Origin: CAIUGU01 sp040080215
Lineage (GTDB): Bacteria; Pseudomonadota; Gammaproteobacteria; Steroidobacterales; Steroidobacteraceae
Assembly (NCBI GenBank): GCA_040080215.1
Contig: JBEBIT010000013.1
Coordinates: 1-64,000 of the forward strand
Direction: 5' to 3'
DNA: 64,000 bases
A program made the translations under genes and the position numbers. This document shows positions 38,040 through 46,826 of this stretch, piece by piece; position 1 is the stretch's first letter; each line of letters begins with the position of its first letter. A model generated the notes under the pieces. It saw only the letters and a program-made list of their open reading frames with translations. It had not been told where the DNA came from and did not search any database.

Positions 38040-38849
38040 TCAGCTTGCGTCGGTTACGGCATCGGCGGGCGCTTCGCCGGGTACTTCGTCCGCCCGGCGG
38101 ATCATCTCGCCGGCAAGCGCGAGATAAGCGAGCGCACCGCGTGATTCCTTGTCGTGGTAGAGGACCGGCTTGCCGAAGCTCGGTGCCTCCGCGAGCCGCA
38201 CGTTGCGCGGGATGATCGTGCGGAACACCTTGTCGCCGAAATGCAGGATAAGCTGCGAGGACACCTCATTCGCAAGGTTGTTCCGCGGATCGAACATCGT
38301 GCGCAACAGGCCCTCCACTTCCAGCGACGGATTGGGGCCTTCCTTGATCTGCTCGACGGTGGCGATCAGCGCGGACAATCCCTCGAGCGCGTAGTACTCG
38401 CACTGCATGGGGATCAGGACGCTGTCCGCGGCCACGAGTGCATTCACCGTAAGCATGTTGAGCGACGGCGGGCAGTCGATGAGGATGACGTCGAAGTCAT
38501 TGCGGATCGGGGCAAGGGCGTCACGCAGGCGGCGCTCGCTGCCGGCACGTCCGGCCAGCTGCACTTCGGCAACCACCAGGTCCTGGTTCGCAGGCATCAA
38601 CTGGAACGCGCCGTGCTCCACCGGCACGAGCGCGGACGCGGCATCGCTTTCGCCCATCAGCACTTCCATTGACGAGCGCGCTACCGTGCGCTTGTCGACG
38701 CCACAACCCATGGTGGCATTGCCCTGCGGATCGAGGTCGATGAGCAGCACGCGCCGCTTGGTCGCCGCGAGCGACGCCGCCAGATTGACGGTGGTCGTCG
38801 TCTTGCCGACGCCGCCTTTCTGATTGGTGACTGCGATGACGCGGTGCAT
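38040..38849 (-). CDS. parA: Chromosome-partitioning ATPase ParA
   Basis: A 269-residue Walker ATPase that drives origin segregation with ParB. The deviant Walker A is NQKGGVGKTTTTVNLA, followed by LLIDLDPQGNATMGCG and DVILIDCPPSLNMLTVNAL. The usual rsmG-parA closeness is broken by repeat copy 2, whose end lies 23 bp upstream of the ATG. No clear Shine-Dalgarno is seen. Confidence 0.96.
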   Translation of the reverse strand: MHRVIAVTNQKGGVGKTTTTVNLAASLAATKRRVLLIDLDPQGNATMGCGVDKRTVARSSMEVLMGESDAASALVPVEHGAFQLMPANQDLVVAEVQLAGRAGSERRLRDALAPIRNDFDVILIDCPPSLNMLTVNALVAADSVLIPMQCEYYALEGLSALIATVEQIKEGPNPSLEVEGLLRTMFDPRNNLANEVSSQLILHFGDKVFRTIIPRNVRLAEAPSFGKPVLYHDKESRGALAYLALAGEMIRRADEVPGEAPADAVTDAS

Positions 38850-38872
38850 GGAATTACTTTTGGAGGACGCCA

Positions 38873-39165
38873 GGGAACCGCTGATTAACCTATACGCGCT
38901 CGCGACGGCGAGCCATTTCGTGCAGGGCGAGGCGCGATCGACCGCCGCGTACTGAATGTACGCAAGGGAGGAGCAACGCTGCCATGCACGAAATGGCTCC
39001 CGTCCCGATCAAAGTATGAATATTCATTCAATGGGTTGCGCCTCCAATCCTCTGCTGCGTCGTTACGGACCTTGTCAATACTCCCGATATTGCCTGCGAT
39101 CCGATGCCTCGCAGCAGAGGATCGGAGACGCAACGCGAGTGCGTATAGGTTAATCAGAGGTTCCC
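38873..39165. repeat. Structured ~290-bp repeat, copy 2 (between rsmG and parA)
   Basis: Same length (293 bp) and orientation as copy 1, also between two co-directional genes. Ends are GGGAACCGCTGATTAACC and GGTTAATCAGAGGTTCCC. Where copy 1 has GAATGACC/GGTCATTC, this copy has GATTAACC/GGTTAATC; where copy 1 has GTGTAC/GTACAC, this has GCGTAC/GTACGC; and CCATAT/ATATGG becomes CAATA/TATTG. Pairing is kept while bases change. ATGAATATTCAT is here a perfect palindrome. Its right edge provides the rsmG TAG stop. Confidence 0.93.
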
Positions 39166-39839
39166 TAAACGCGGTCGTGGGAGCGGCAGATTTCCACAAG
39201 ATGACGCTCCTCGTCCAGCGTGGGCACGCTGAGGCGATGGACGGCGGCCACTTTCCAGCCCGTGGGGATCGCGGCGATCTCCGCTTCCGGGAAGCGTCCC
39301 TTCATGGCCAGCAGCCGGCCACCGCCGATCACGAGCGGACCACACCAGTGGACGAATGTCTCGATGGGACCGACGGCCCGGGCCAGCACGCAGTCGAAGC
39401 GTTCCTTGGGCTTGAAGACTTCAGCGCGCGCATGCGCGGTGGTCACATTGGTCAAGCCCATCTTGGCCGCAGCGTGCTCTACGAAGCGCAGCTTCTTGGC
39501 TGTCGAATCGAGCAGCGTGAACTCGCGGTCTGGATTGACGAGCGCGAGCGGCAAACCGGGGAATCCTGCGCCCGTGCCTATGTCGGCAATGCGCTTGCCG
39601 CGCAGGAAAGCGTGGATGGACAGGCTGTCGAGCAGGTGCTTGGCGATCTGCTGGTCCCGATCGCGGATCGCGGTCAGGTTCATACGCTGGTTCCAGTCAT
39701 CCAGCTCGTCGAGCAGCACGAGCAGGTATTCAGCCTGCGCTCCCGACAGCACCACGCCGAGCCCGGCAGCGCCTGCTACCAGCTTTGCGGTCTGTGCCTC
39801 GCGGGTTGCCTGCATCGTCGCGATCCTCGAAAGGGCCAT
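39165..39839 (-). CDS. rsmG: 16S rRNA 7-methylguanosine(527) methyltransferase
   Basis: Methylates G527 of 16S rRNA; its loss gives low-level streptomycin resistance in other bacteria. The 224 residues include NLTAIRDRDQQIAKHLLDSL, the SAM motif IADIGTGAGFPGLPLAL, and RAVGPIETFVHW. The stop codon TAG lies exactly at the repeat copy 2 boundary. A start eight codons downstream is an alternative. mnmG, its usual neighbour, is about 3.4 kb away instead of adjacent. Confidence 0.95.
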   Translation of the reverse strand: MALSRIATMQATREAQTAKLVAGAAGLGVVLSGAQAEYLLVLLDELDDWNQRMNLTAIRDRDQQIAKHLLDSLSIHAFLRGKRIADIGTGAGFPGLPLALVNPDREFTLLDSTAKKLRFVEHAAAKMGLTNVTTAHARAEVFKPKERFDCVLARAVGPIETFVHWCGPLVIGGGRLLAMKGRFPEAEIAAIPTGWKVAAVHRLSVPTLDEERHLVEICRSHDRV

Positions 39840-39846
39840 CGCCCCG

Positions 39847-39876
39847 AAAAAACAAGGCCGGGCAATGCCCGGCCTG
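39847..39876 (-). terminator. Terminator after the cytochrome c gene
   Basis: Stem AGGCCGGGCA / TGCCCGGCCT followed on the minus strand by TTGTTTTTT. It separates the cytochrome c gene from rsmG, so rsmG likely has its own promoter. Confidence 0.9.
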
Positions 39877-39917
39877 TCGTGACTATGGCCGCCGGCCTGC
39901 TGGCCGGCGCCCGACTG

Positions 39918-40550
39918 TTACTTGCACTTGCCGAGCTTGCGGATCTCGTCCGTTGCGCAGAGGCCCTTCTGGCTCGAGAAGTAGGCGGCGATGGCCTTGA
40001 TGTCGTCATCGGTCAGGGCCGTGACGAAACCCGCCATGATCGGGTTCTTGCGAGCGCCACTCTTGTAAGCGTGCAGCGAATGCTCGATGTAGTCCGCCTG
40101 CTGGCCGGCCAGCGTCGGGTAATCGGGGGTGATGCCCACGCCATCGTTGCCGTGGCAGGCAACGCAGGTGGCAGTCACCGCCGGCGGGGTGCCCTTGACG
40201 GGGTTGCCAGTCTTGACCTCATCGGCCTGCAGGAACGCCGCGATGTCGGCCATGTCCTGATCGCTCATCGTCGCGGCATGCGAATACATGGTGGGATGCG
40301 ACCGCTGCTGCGAGCCGTAGCCCTTCAGCGCAGCAACGATGTAATTGGCATGCTGGCCGCCCAACTTCGGAACGCTGTAGGTCGGGTACGCATTCTTGTA
40401 ATCGGGGATGCCATGGCAGCCGTGGCAGGTGTAGGCCAGCGTCTTGCCGCGACCGGCATCACCCTGGAGCGCCGGCGCCTGGGCGTGGGCAGCCGACGAC
40501 AGGCCGGCAAATACAAGGCTGAACGCAAGCAGGGTCGAACGAAACTTCAT
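39918..40550 (-). CDS. Dihaem cytochrome c4-like protein
   Basis: A 210-residue exported protein with a signal peptide (LLAFSLVFAGLSSAAHA) and two CxxCH sites, YTCHGCHG and ATCVACHG, each followed by a Met-bearing region (HPTMYSHAATM, KNPIMAGF) that could supply the sixth haem ligand. Two-domain layout is like cytochrome c4, an electron donor to terminal oxidases. The start has GGAGA six bases upstream. Confidence 0.92.
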   Translation of the reverse strand: MKFRSTLLAFSLVFAGLSSAAHAQAPALQGDAGRGKTLAYTCHGCHGIPDYKNAYPTYSVPKLGGQHANYIVAALKGYGSQQRSHPTMYSHAATMSDQDMADIAAFLQADEVKTGNPVKGTPPAVTATCVACHGNDGVGITPDYPTLAGQQADYIEHSLHAYKSGARKNPIMAGFVTALTDDDIKAIAAYFSSQKGLCATDEIRKLGKCK

Positions 40551-40727
40551 GCCAATCTCCATCGCATCTTCCTTCCGTGCCGGCTTCTTGTCCCCGGCTG
40601 GGCGCGCAATGTTAACGGAAAAGCCCCGTTCAGGGAAAATTAGGGAAAACCGTGGCATCCTCAGGCCGGACTTGCGCAGTCCCGCCGGCGCAATTCCAGC
40701 GGACACAGCTAATGTAAGGAGAGCCTG

Positions 40728-41486
40728 ATGCGAGCCACCCTCAAGCGGAAGGCCGGATTATCGTCCTGGCTCGGCAGTGCATTCGGCGCGCTGGCGGTAG
40801 GCGTGGCCCTTTGCGGCTCCCCGCTCCATGCCCAGACGGCCGCGTCACCCCCTCGTACTTTGAGCGTTTCCGGGCAGGGGGACGTCCGCGCCGAACCCGA
40901 CCGTGCATTCGTCACCCTGGGGGTCGAGGCGAGAAACCCAAAGATGGACGCCGCCCGCAACGAGGTCACCCGCACCGTCGAGGCCGTGCTGAAGCTGACG
41001 CGCGACCTCAAGATCGACCCCAAGTTCGTCCACGCCACCCGCATCAGCATCCAGCCGGAGTACAACTGGGACGGCCAGGCGCGGGCGCGCACGCTGCTCG
41101 GTTATCTGGTGTCGCGCCAGGTGCAGGTCGAGCTGCGGAACCTGGACCAACTTGGGCTCCTGCTGGAGAAGGCGGTCGACGCCGGCGTGAACCAGGTCAG
41201 CGATCCGCAACTCGATGCCAGCCGCAAGCGTGAACTCGAGCGCGAGGCCCTCGCCAAGGCGGTAGAGGATGCCCGGATGAATGCGGAAGTGGTCGCCCGC
41301 GCCGCGGGCGTGAAGCTCGGGGCTGCGAGGACGATTGCGGCACAGTCGGTCTCCGCACCGCAGCCGATCGCCTACCGGATGGCGGCGAGGGCGGAAGCTG
41401 CGTCGGGTGCGGAAAGCACCTACCAAAGCGGAGAGATCACCTTCAACGCCTCTGTCCAGGTCGAGTTCGATCTCATCGCTCCATGA
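40728..41486 (+). CDS. SIMPL (DUF541) domain periplasmic protein
   Basis: A 252-residue exported protein with a signal peptide ending SPLHAQ. The SIMPL domain starts RTLSVSGQGDVRAEPDRAFV and contains ISIQPEYNWDG, then GYLVSRQVQVELRNL. A strong AAGGAG lies before the ATG. Bacterial SIMPL proteins are linked to oxidative or envelope stress, but the activity is undefined. The next gene overlaps its stop by four bases. Confidence 0.9.
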   Translation: MRATLKRKAGLSSWLGSAFGALAVGVALCGSPLHAQTAASPPRTLSVSGQGDVRAEPDRAFVTLGVEARNPKMDAARNEVTRTVEAVLKLTRDLKIDPKFVHATRISIQPEYNWDGQARARTLLGYLVSRQVQVELRNLDQLGLLLEKAVDAGVNQVSDPQLDASRKRELEREALAKAVEDARMNAEVVARAAGVKLGAARTIAAQSVSAPQPIAYRMAARAEAASGAESTYQSGEITFNASVQVEFDLIAP

Positions 41487-42559
41487 CAGGCAAGCACTCC
41501 TTGCCGGGCAGGGCAGCGCTGCTTGCGATCGCCGTGTTCGCAGCGGCAACTACGCGCGCGCAGGATGTCCTGCCTGCCGGCGAGTTCGTCACGCATCTAG
41601 AAGACGTCGCCCACCGCCAGCTGTTCAGGGGGCTAGGGATCGACTCCAGGGTCATTGCCGCACTGGCCCAGGCCGATTTTGCCAGTGCCGTGGAGAGCCT
41701 TTCGACCGGCGCAGCCCAGGGCAATCAGCCTTTCAACATCGCGCTGATCAGGTTGCAGCACGACTGCGCCCGCATCGTGCAGTCGCCGACCACCGTGAAC
41801 CCTGCCCAGCTCGACAAACTGCGCGCGGATCTGCCTGAGGCCCGGGCCACAAGGATCATCGCGGTGCTCGACGCGCAGAACGAGTACACCAGAAAGGCGC
41901 AGGCGAGCTGTCGCACCGCGCGGTTCGATTTGCGGCGGATAGAAGCAATGCTGAAGCAGGCCGCGGAACAGGGCGACGCCGTGAGCGCCACGGAGCTCGC
42001 GCGCTACACCGGCGATGCCACAAGGCGCGAGGCCATGCTCGTCGCTGCCGCTGCCAAGAATTACGCGCCCGCACAGCACGCGCTGGCCCAGAGCCGGGTC
42101 GTCGGCGTGCAGCGCGGACTGTCGACAGAGAACGTAGCGTCCATTCGCATCCTGCTGAAGCAGGCCGGGCAGACGTTGCCGCTCGCCAAGCTCGATTTCG
42201 CCAATTGTGTTGCAGTGGGGTGCGACGGGCACCCGGCCGATGCGCCGACTGCAGCCGTGTTCGGTGTCGATGCGGCTCGCGACGGAGAGGCGGCGGCCTT
42301 TCCCGCGATGATGCGCATGCCCTGGCGCCAGCGCCTGAAGCCGGAGGAGCTGATCGCGTGGCAGTACTTCGGCGACCGGCTCAACGAGTCCGGCTGCACC
42401 GGCGAGGGTTACATCGGTGCGGCGATCAATTTCACGCAGATGCTGGGCCAGCTGGAAAAGACCGTGCGGCCCGATGTGGTCACCGCCGGCAAGCAGCTGG
42501 CGGAGCGCTACTGGACGGATTTCGGCGACAGGGCGAAGAAAGAGCAGCTGTGCGACTGA
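41483..42559 (+). CDS. Hypothetical exported protein
   Basis: A 358-residue protein with a signal peptide (ALLAIAVFAAATTRA) and a helical, Ala-rich mature region. Segments like EMLKQAAEQGDAVSATELARY (helix pairs) suggest Sel1- or TPR-like repeats, but no clear repeat register was found. Cysteines (DCARIV, ASCRTARF, NCVAVGCDG, ESGCTGEG) may form disulfides. It is translationally coupled to the SIMPL gene (ATGA overlap), which hints at a shared envelope role. Not recognised further. Confidence 0.75.
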   Translation: MTGKHSLPGRAALLAIAVFAAATTRAQDVLPAGEFVTHLEDVAHRQLFRGLGIDSRVIAALAQADFASAVESLSTGAAQGNQPFNIALIRLQHDCARIVQSPTTVNPAQLDKLRADLPEARATRIIAVLDAQNEYTRKAQASCRTARFDLRRIEAMLKQAAEQGDAVSATELARYTGDATRREAMLVAAAAKNYAPAQHALAQSRVVGVQRGLSTENVASIRILLKQAGQTLPLAKLDFANCVAVGCDGHPADAPTAAVFGVDAARDGEAAAFPAMMRMPWRQRLKPEELIAWQYFGDRLNESGCTGEGYIGAAINFTQMLGQLEKTVRPDVVTAGKQLAERYWTDFGDRAKKEQLCD

Positions 42560-42570
42560 GGAATCAAGGT

Positions 42571-42791
42571 GGGGCTGCCGTTGTCGCCAGGTAGGCTGCC
42601 GCAGGTAGGTCATGGACGTGACGAGTAGGCCTGTCGGCGGGCCAGAGCGAACGGAGTCACAGCGATTCGCTGCGATCCCTGTGACGTTGCAACATCACCA
42701 GCCGGAAGGGCACTTCTGATTCTGGCCTGCCGACAGGCCTTCTTGTCGCAGACCCACTTGCGGCAGCCTACCTGGCGACAACGGCAGCCCC
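42571..42791. repeat. 221-bp palindromic element, single copy
   Basis: The terminal 33 bp are a perfect inverted repeat (42571-42603 with 42759-42791), starting GGGGCTGCCGTTGTCGCCAG. A second paired block lies inside (42627-42646 with 42721-42740, 19 of 20). The central loop holds GTCACAG/CTGTGAC around CAGCGA/TCGCTG. It lies between convergent genes and shares no sequence with the ~290-bp repeat. It looks like a MITE-like or structured palindromic element; no protein is encoded. Confidence 0.85.
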
Positions 42792-42816
42792 TCTAGCGAC
42801 TTCGCGGCTCCGCCGT

Positions 42817-43104
42817 TCAGGCCGGCACCCGATCCACCAGCAACACGGTTCCATCCACGCCAGTCACGCGAACCTTTGCACCCGCGGGCAGTACAGGGCC
42901 GCGGATGGCCCATTCGCGATTGCCGAGCCGGATCCGGCCCTTGCCGTTTTCCAGCGGCTGCTCAAGCACCAGGGCCTGGCCGATGTGCTTGAGGCCTAGG
43001 CGATGGTCAGCGGTCGGGCTCTCGAGTTCGCGCTGGCGCGCACGGTACTGACGCCAGAAATAGAACCCGAACACTAGGGCGGCAAAGACGAGGAACCAGG
43101 TCAT
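42817..43104 (-). CDS. NfeD-like OB-fold membrane protein
   Basis: A 95-residue protein with one N-terminal membrane helix (MTWFLVFAALVFGFYFW) and a C-terminal OB-fold segment (GKGRIRLGNREWAI, then VRVTGVDGTVLLVDRV) like the C-terminal domain of NfeD proteins. Such proteins partner with SPFH/stomatin proteins; no partner is encoded here. The start at the membrane helix was preferred over an upstream ATG. Confidence 0.75.
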   Translation of the reverse strand: MTWFLVFAALVFGFYFWRQYRARQRELESPTADHRLGLKHIGQALVLEQPLENGKGRIRLGNREWAIRGPVLPAGAKVRVTGVDGTVLLVDRVPA

Positions 43105-43258
43105 ACGCGGGAGGGTTTGCTTTAGTTGAAGCCAAGAGTGGCCGCACCGTAGCAAACCCTGCCGCCAGGCGTTGCCGAACTGTTCACAGTCCCCAAGGCG
43201 GCATCCGCGAAAGTCCGGCAACGCCGGTGGCTCGATCGCGACCCGCGAGGGCGGGGAG

Positions 43259-45199
43259 TCAGCGCTCCGTGCCGGTCGATGCGGCGCGGCGGGCGAGGAA
43301 CGCGCCGTGCTTCTTGAGGTGGACCAGCAGCAGAGATAACGCCGCAGGCGTCACGCCCGGAATGCGGCCGGCCTGCCCGAGCGTCTGGGGCCGCGCCTCG
43401 GCGAGACGCTGGCGTACCTCGTGGGACAGGCCACGCACTTCAATGTAGTTGAGGCTGGCAGGCAGCGCCGTGTCCTCATTGCGGCTCTGTCGCTCGATCT
43501 CCTTGCTCTGGCGGTCGAGGTAACCCGTGTACTTGGCCTGCACGTCCACCTGCAGCGCGATCTGCTCCAGCAGGCGCTCGTCACCGGCCAGCGATTCATC
43601 GGCGAGCACGCCAACGCTGCCGACCGCGGTCAGCCGCGCGTAAGTCACTTCCGGCCGCCTGAGCAGGTCGAAGGCCCAGGCCTCTTTCGTCAGCGGCGCG
43701 CCGAAGGTCGCGGCAGACTGTTCCTCATCGAGATGATGTGGCTGCACGATGGTCTGCTCGAGCCGAACCACTTCGCGTTCAACCGCGACGCGCTTGGTCT
43801 CGAAGAAGCGCCACCGCTCGTCGTCGACCAGCCCCAGCTCGCGGCCCTGCGGCGTCAGCCGCAGGTCGGCATTGTCCTCGCGCAGCGAGAGGCGGTATTC
43901 GGCGCGGCTCGTGAACATGCGGTACGGCTCGGTGACGCCGCGCGTGATCAGGTCGTCCACCAGCACGCCGAGATAGGCTTCCGACCGCTTCGGGCACCAG
44001 GCAGCCCGGTCGCTGGCCTTGAGGGACGCGTTGAGACCCGCGAGCAACCCTTGTGCGGCGGCTTCTTCATAGCCCGTGGTGCCATTGATCTGGCCCGCAA
44101 AATACAGGCCCCCGATGAACTTCGTCTCGAGGCTGTAGTTCAGATCGCGAGGATCGAAGTAGTCGTACTCGATCGCGTAACCCGGCCGCGTGATGTGCGC
44201 ATTCTCGAAGCCGCGGATCGAGCGCACGAGTTCGTACTGCACATCGAACGGCAGGCTGGTGGAGATGCCGTTCGGGTAGATCTCCGGCGTTGTCAGGCCT
44301 TCCGGCTCGATGAAGATCTGGTGCGAACCCTTGTCCGCGAAGCGCACGACCTTGTCCTCGACCGACGGGCAATACCGCGGGCCGACGCCTTCGATGACAC
44401 CCGTGAACAGCGGCGAGCGGTCGGTGGCTGCGCGAATGATCTCGTGCGTGCGCTCGTTGGTAGCGGTGATGTGGCACGGCAGCTGCTCGGGATGCTCGCT
44501 GCGCCGGCCGAGGTACGAAAACACCGGCGCGGGCTCGTCGCCCGGCTGCACCGTGAGTCCGGCGAAGTCGATGGTGCGGCCGTCGATGCGCGGCGGCGTG
44601 CCTGTCTTCAGGCGACCCACGCGGAACGGCAACGCACGCAGGCGCTCGGCGAGGCGATTCGACGGCGGATCACCGGCGCGTCCCCCTTGCGTGTGCGTGA
44701 GACCGATGTGGATCTTGCCGCCGAGGAACGTCCCGACCGTCAGCACCACGCACGGCGCGTTGAATTCGACCCCCATGATCGTTACGACGCCGCGCACCTG
44801 GTTCCCCTCGACAACGAGATCCGCGACCTCCTGCTGGAAGATCGTGAGGTTCGGCTGATGCTCGAGCATCGAACGGATAGCCTGCTTGTACAGCACTCGG
44901 TCGGCCTGCACGCGGGTGGCGCGAACCGCAGGACCCTTGCTCGCATTGAGCGTCCGGAACTGGATGCCGGCGCGGTCGGCAGCCCGCGCCATCGCGCCGC
45001 CCAGTGCGTCGATTTCCTTGACCAGATGTCCCTTGCCGATGCCGCCGATGGCCGGGTTGCAGCTCATCTGGCCCAGCGTCTCGACGCTCTGGGTCAGCAG
45101 CAGCGTGCGCGAACCCCTCCGGGCAGCGGCAAGCGCAGCCTCGGTGCCGGCATGGCCGCCGCCGATCACGATGACGTCGTAGGGGGTGGGGTAACGCAT
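43259..45199 (-). CDS. mnmG: tRNA uridine-34 carboxymethylaminomethyl synthase MnmG
   Basis: FAD-dependent tRNA-modifying enzyme acting with MnmE on wobble uridine. The FAD motif VIVIGGGHAGTEAALAAARRG is followed by MSCNPAIGGIGKGHLVKEID and the flavin-linked segment RYCPSVEDKVVRF. The C-terminus has the GidA-associated helical domain (RLAEARPQTLGQAGRIPGVTPAA by residues). 646 residues from this ATG; one four codons upstream is also possible. Confidence 0.96.
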   Translation of the reverse strand: MRYPTPYDVIVIGGGHAGTEAALAAARRGSRTLLLTQSVETLGQMSCNPAIGGIGKGHLVKEIDALGGAMARAADRAGIQFRTLNASKGPAVRATRVQADRVLYKQAIRSMLEHQPNLTIFQQEVADLVVEGNQVRGVVTIMGVEFNAPCVVLTVGTFLGGKIHIGLTHTQGGRAGDPPSNRLAERLRALPFRVGRLKTGTPPRIDGRTIDFAGLTVQPGDEPAPVFSYLGRRSEHPEQLPCHITATNERTHEIIRAATDRSPLFTGVIEGVGPRYCPSVEDKVVRFADKGSHQIFIEPEGLTTPEIYPNGISTSLPFDVQYELVRSIRGFENAHITRPGYAIEYDYFDPRDLNYSLETKFIGGLYFAGQINGTTGYEEAAAQGLLAGLNASLKASDRAAWCPKRSEAYLGVLVDDLITRGVTEPYRMFTSRAEYRLSLREDNADLRLTPQGRELGLVDDERWRFFETKRVAVEREVVRLEQTIVQPHHLDEEQSAATFGAPLTKEAWAFDLLRRPEVTYARLTAVGSVGVLADESLAGDERLLEQIALQVDVQAKYTGYLDRQSKEIERQSRNEDTALPASLNYIEVRGLSHEVRQRLAEARPQTLGQAGRIPGVTPAALSLLLVHLKKHGAFLARRAASTGTER

Positions 45200-45305
45200 A
45201 GGGGGCGGCATTCTAAGGCCGGATCGTGCCTGCGGAACAGGTCAACGGTGGAGGCGTGACCCAGTCTGCTTTACAGGTCGAGGGGCCACGGCCACCATCC
45301 ACGCC

Positions 45306-46826
45306 GTGCACCTCCCCCCCGCTCCCGAGATCGCAGTTCGCCGCTTGCCAGCCCGGTTTGGCCTGCTGGCGCTGCTGGCCGGGACGCTGGTCGCGACCTT
45401 TGGCGCGACGTCGGCCGCCGAGGGCCCGGCCCCGCCGCTCGATTTCAGCGACTGCCGCCTGGAAAGTCCGGCCGGCATCGGCGCCATCGCGGCCCGTTGC
45501 GGAGCGCTTACGGTCCCCGAGAATCCTGCGGCGCCCGGCGGACGGCAGATCACTTTGCACGTGGCGGTCGTTCCAGCCCTGAACCGCCGCGCCCAGCCTG
45601 ATCCGCTGTTCGTGTTGGCGGGGGGTCCCGGGCAGGCCGCCACCGATTTCTACGCCGCCTACGCGGGCGCGTTCTCGGCCATCGGTCGCGACCGGGACAT
45701 CGTGCTGGTGGATCAACGCGGCACTGGCAAGTCGGCTCCGCTGATGTGCGACTACCCCGAGGATCCTGAGGCTCCGACGGTCGGTCCTGAGCAGCTCAAG
45801 CGTGCGACGCTCGAGTGCCTCCGCAGACTCGACCACGACCCGCGCTACTACACCACCACCGTTGCCGTCGGCGACCTGGACGCCGTCCGTCGTGCGCTCG
45901 GGGTGCAGCAGGTCAACCTGTATGGCGTGTCGTACGGCACCCGGGTTGCCCAGCACTACCTGCGCCGTTTTCCGCAGCATGTGCGCACGGTGGTACTCGA
46001 CGGGGCCGTTCCTCCGCAGATATTGCTCGGTCCCGACATGGCGCTCGACGCGCAGCATTCGCTGGATGCGATCCTGGCCCGGTGCAAGCAGGACACCGCG
46101 TGCAACGAGCGCTTCCCCGACGCTGCCGCCGAATTCAAGTCGCTGCAGCAGCGTCTCAAGACACCGGTGCAACTGACATTCCCCGATCCGGCGACCGGCA
46201 AACCCCAGACCCTCGACTTCGGCGCTGAACATCTTGGCGGCGTCGTGCGTCTGCTGTCTTACTCCGATGGAACCGCCGCACTCTTGCCGCTGCTGATTCA
46301 TTCGGCACAGGCTGAAAACAACCTCGCGCCGCTCGCTGCCCAGTACCTGTTGATCGAGCAGTCGATCGAGAGCCAGTTTGCGTACGGCATGCACAACGCG
46401 GTCGTGTGCACGGAGGACCTGCCGCTGATCAACCGCCGGCAGGTCGATGCGGGCGCGCTCGCCGCGACGTACCTCGGCACCGCTTCGCTCGACGGGTTAT
46501 CCGCACTCTGCAGCGTGTGGCCTGCCGGTGTGCTCGATCCGGATCTGCATCATCCGCTGAGAAGCGACACGCCAGTGCTGATCCTGTCGGGCAGCAACGA
46601 TCCCATTACGCCCGTGCGTTATGGCGAGCAAGTACTCGCGCAGTTCACGAAGGGTCGACACCTCGTCGTCGAGGGATACGGCCATGGGCAGCTCGCGTCA
46701 CCGTGCGTCCCGGGACTGCTGGCGCGTTTCATCAACCTGGGCGACATCCGGGGACTCGACACGCGCTGTGTGGCCGGACTCAAGGCAGCTCCTTTCCTGC
46801 TCGACTTCACGGGACCGGCGCCGTGA
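45306..46826 (+). CDS. Exported alpha/beta hydrolase, TAP-like
   Basis: A 506-residue exported hydrolase starting at GTG. A signal peptide (LLALLAGTLVATFGATSAA) is followed by the oxyanion region LFVLAGGPGQAAT, DIVLVDQRGTGKS, the nucleophile elbow LYGVSYGTRVAQ, and the C-terminal TAP-like segment VLILSGSNDPITPVRYGE with late histidine GYGHGQL. This layout is that of proline-iminopeptidase/tripeptidyl aminopeptidase-like serine hydrolases. The substrate is unknown. The ABC ATPase gene starts inside its stop (GTGA). Confidence 0.88.
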   Translation: MHLPPAPEIAVRRLPARFGLLALLAGTLVATFGATSAAEGPAPPLDFSDCRLESPAGIGAIAARCGALTVPENPAAPGGRQITLHVAVVPALNRRAQPDPLFVLAGGPGQAATDFYAAYAGAFSAIGRDRDIVLVDQRGTGKSAPLMCDYPEDPEAPTVGPEQLKRATLECLRRLDHDPRYYTTTVAVGDLDAVRRALGVQQVNLYGVSYGTRVAQHYLRRFPQHVRTVVLDGAVPPQILLGPDMALDAQHSLDAILARCKQDTACNERFPDAAAEFKSLQQRLKTPVQLTFPDPATGKPQTLDFGAEHLGGVVRLLSYSDGTAALLPLLIHSAQAENNLAPLAAQYLLIEQSIESQFAYGMHNAVVCTEDLPLINRRQVDAGALAATYLGTASLDGLSALCSVWPAGVLDPDLHHPLRSDTPVLILSGSNDPITPVRYGEQVLAQFTKGRHLVVEGYGHGQLASPCVPGLLARFINLGDIRGLDTRCVAGLKAAPFLLDFTGPAP

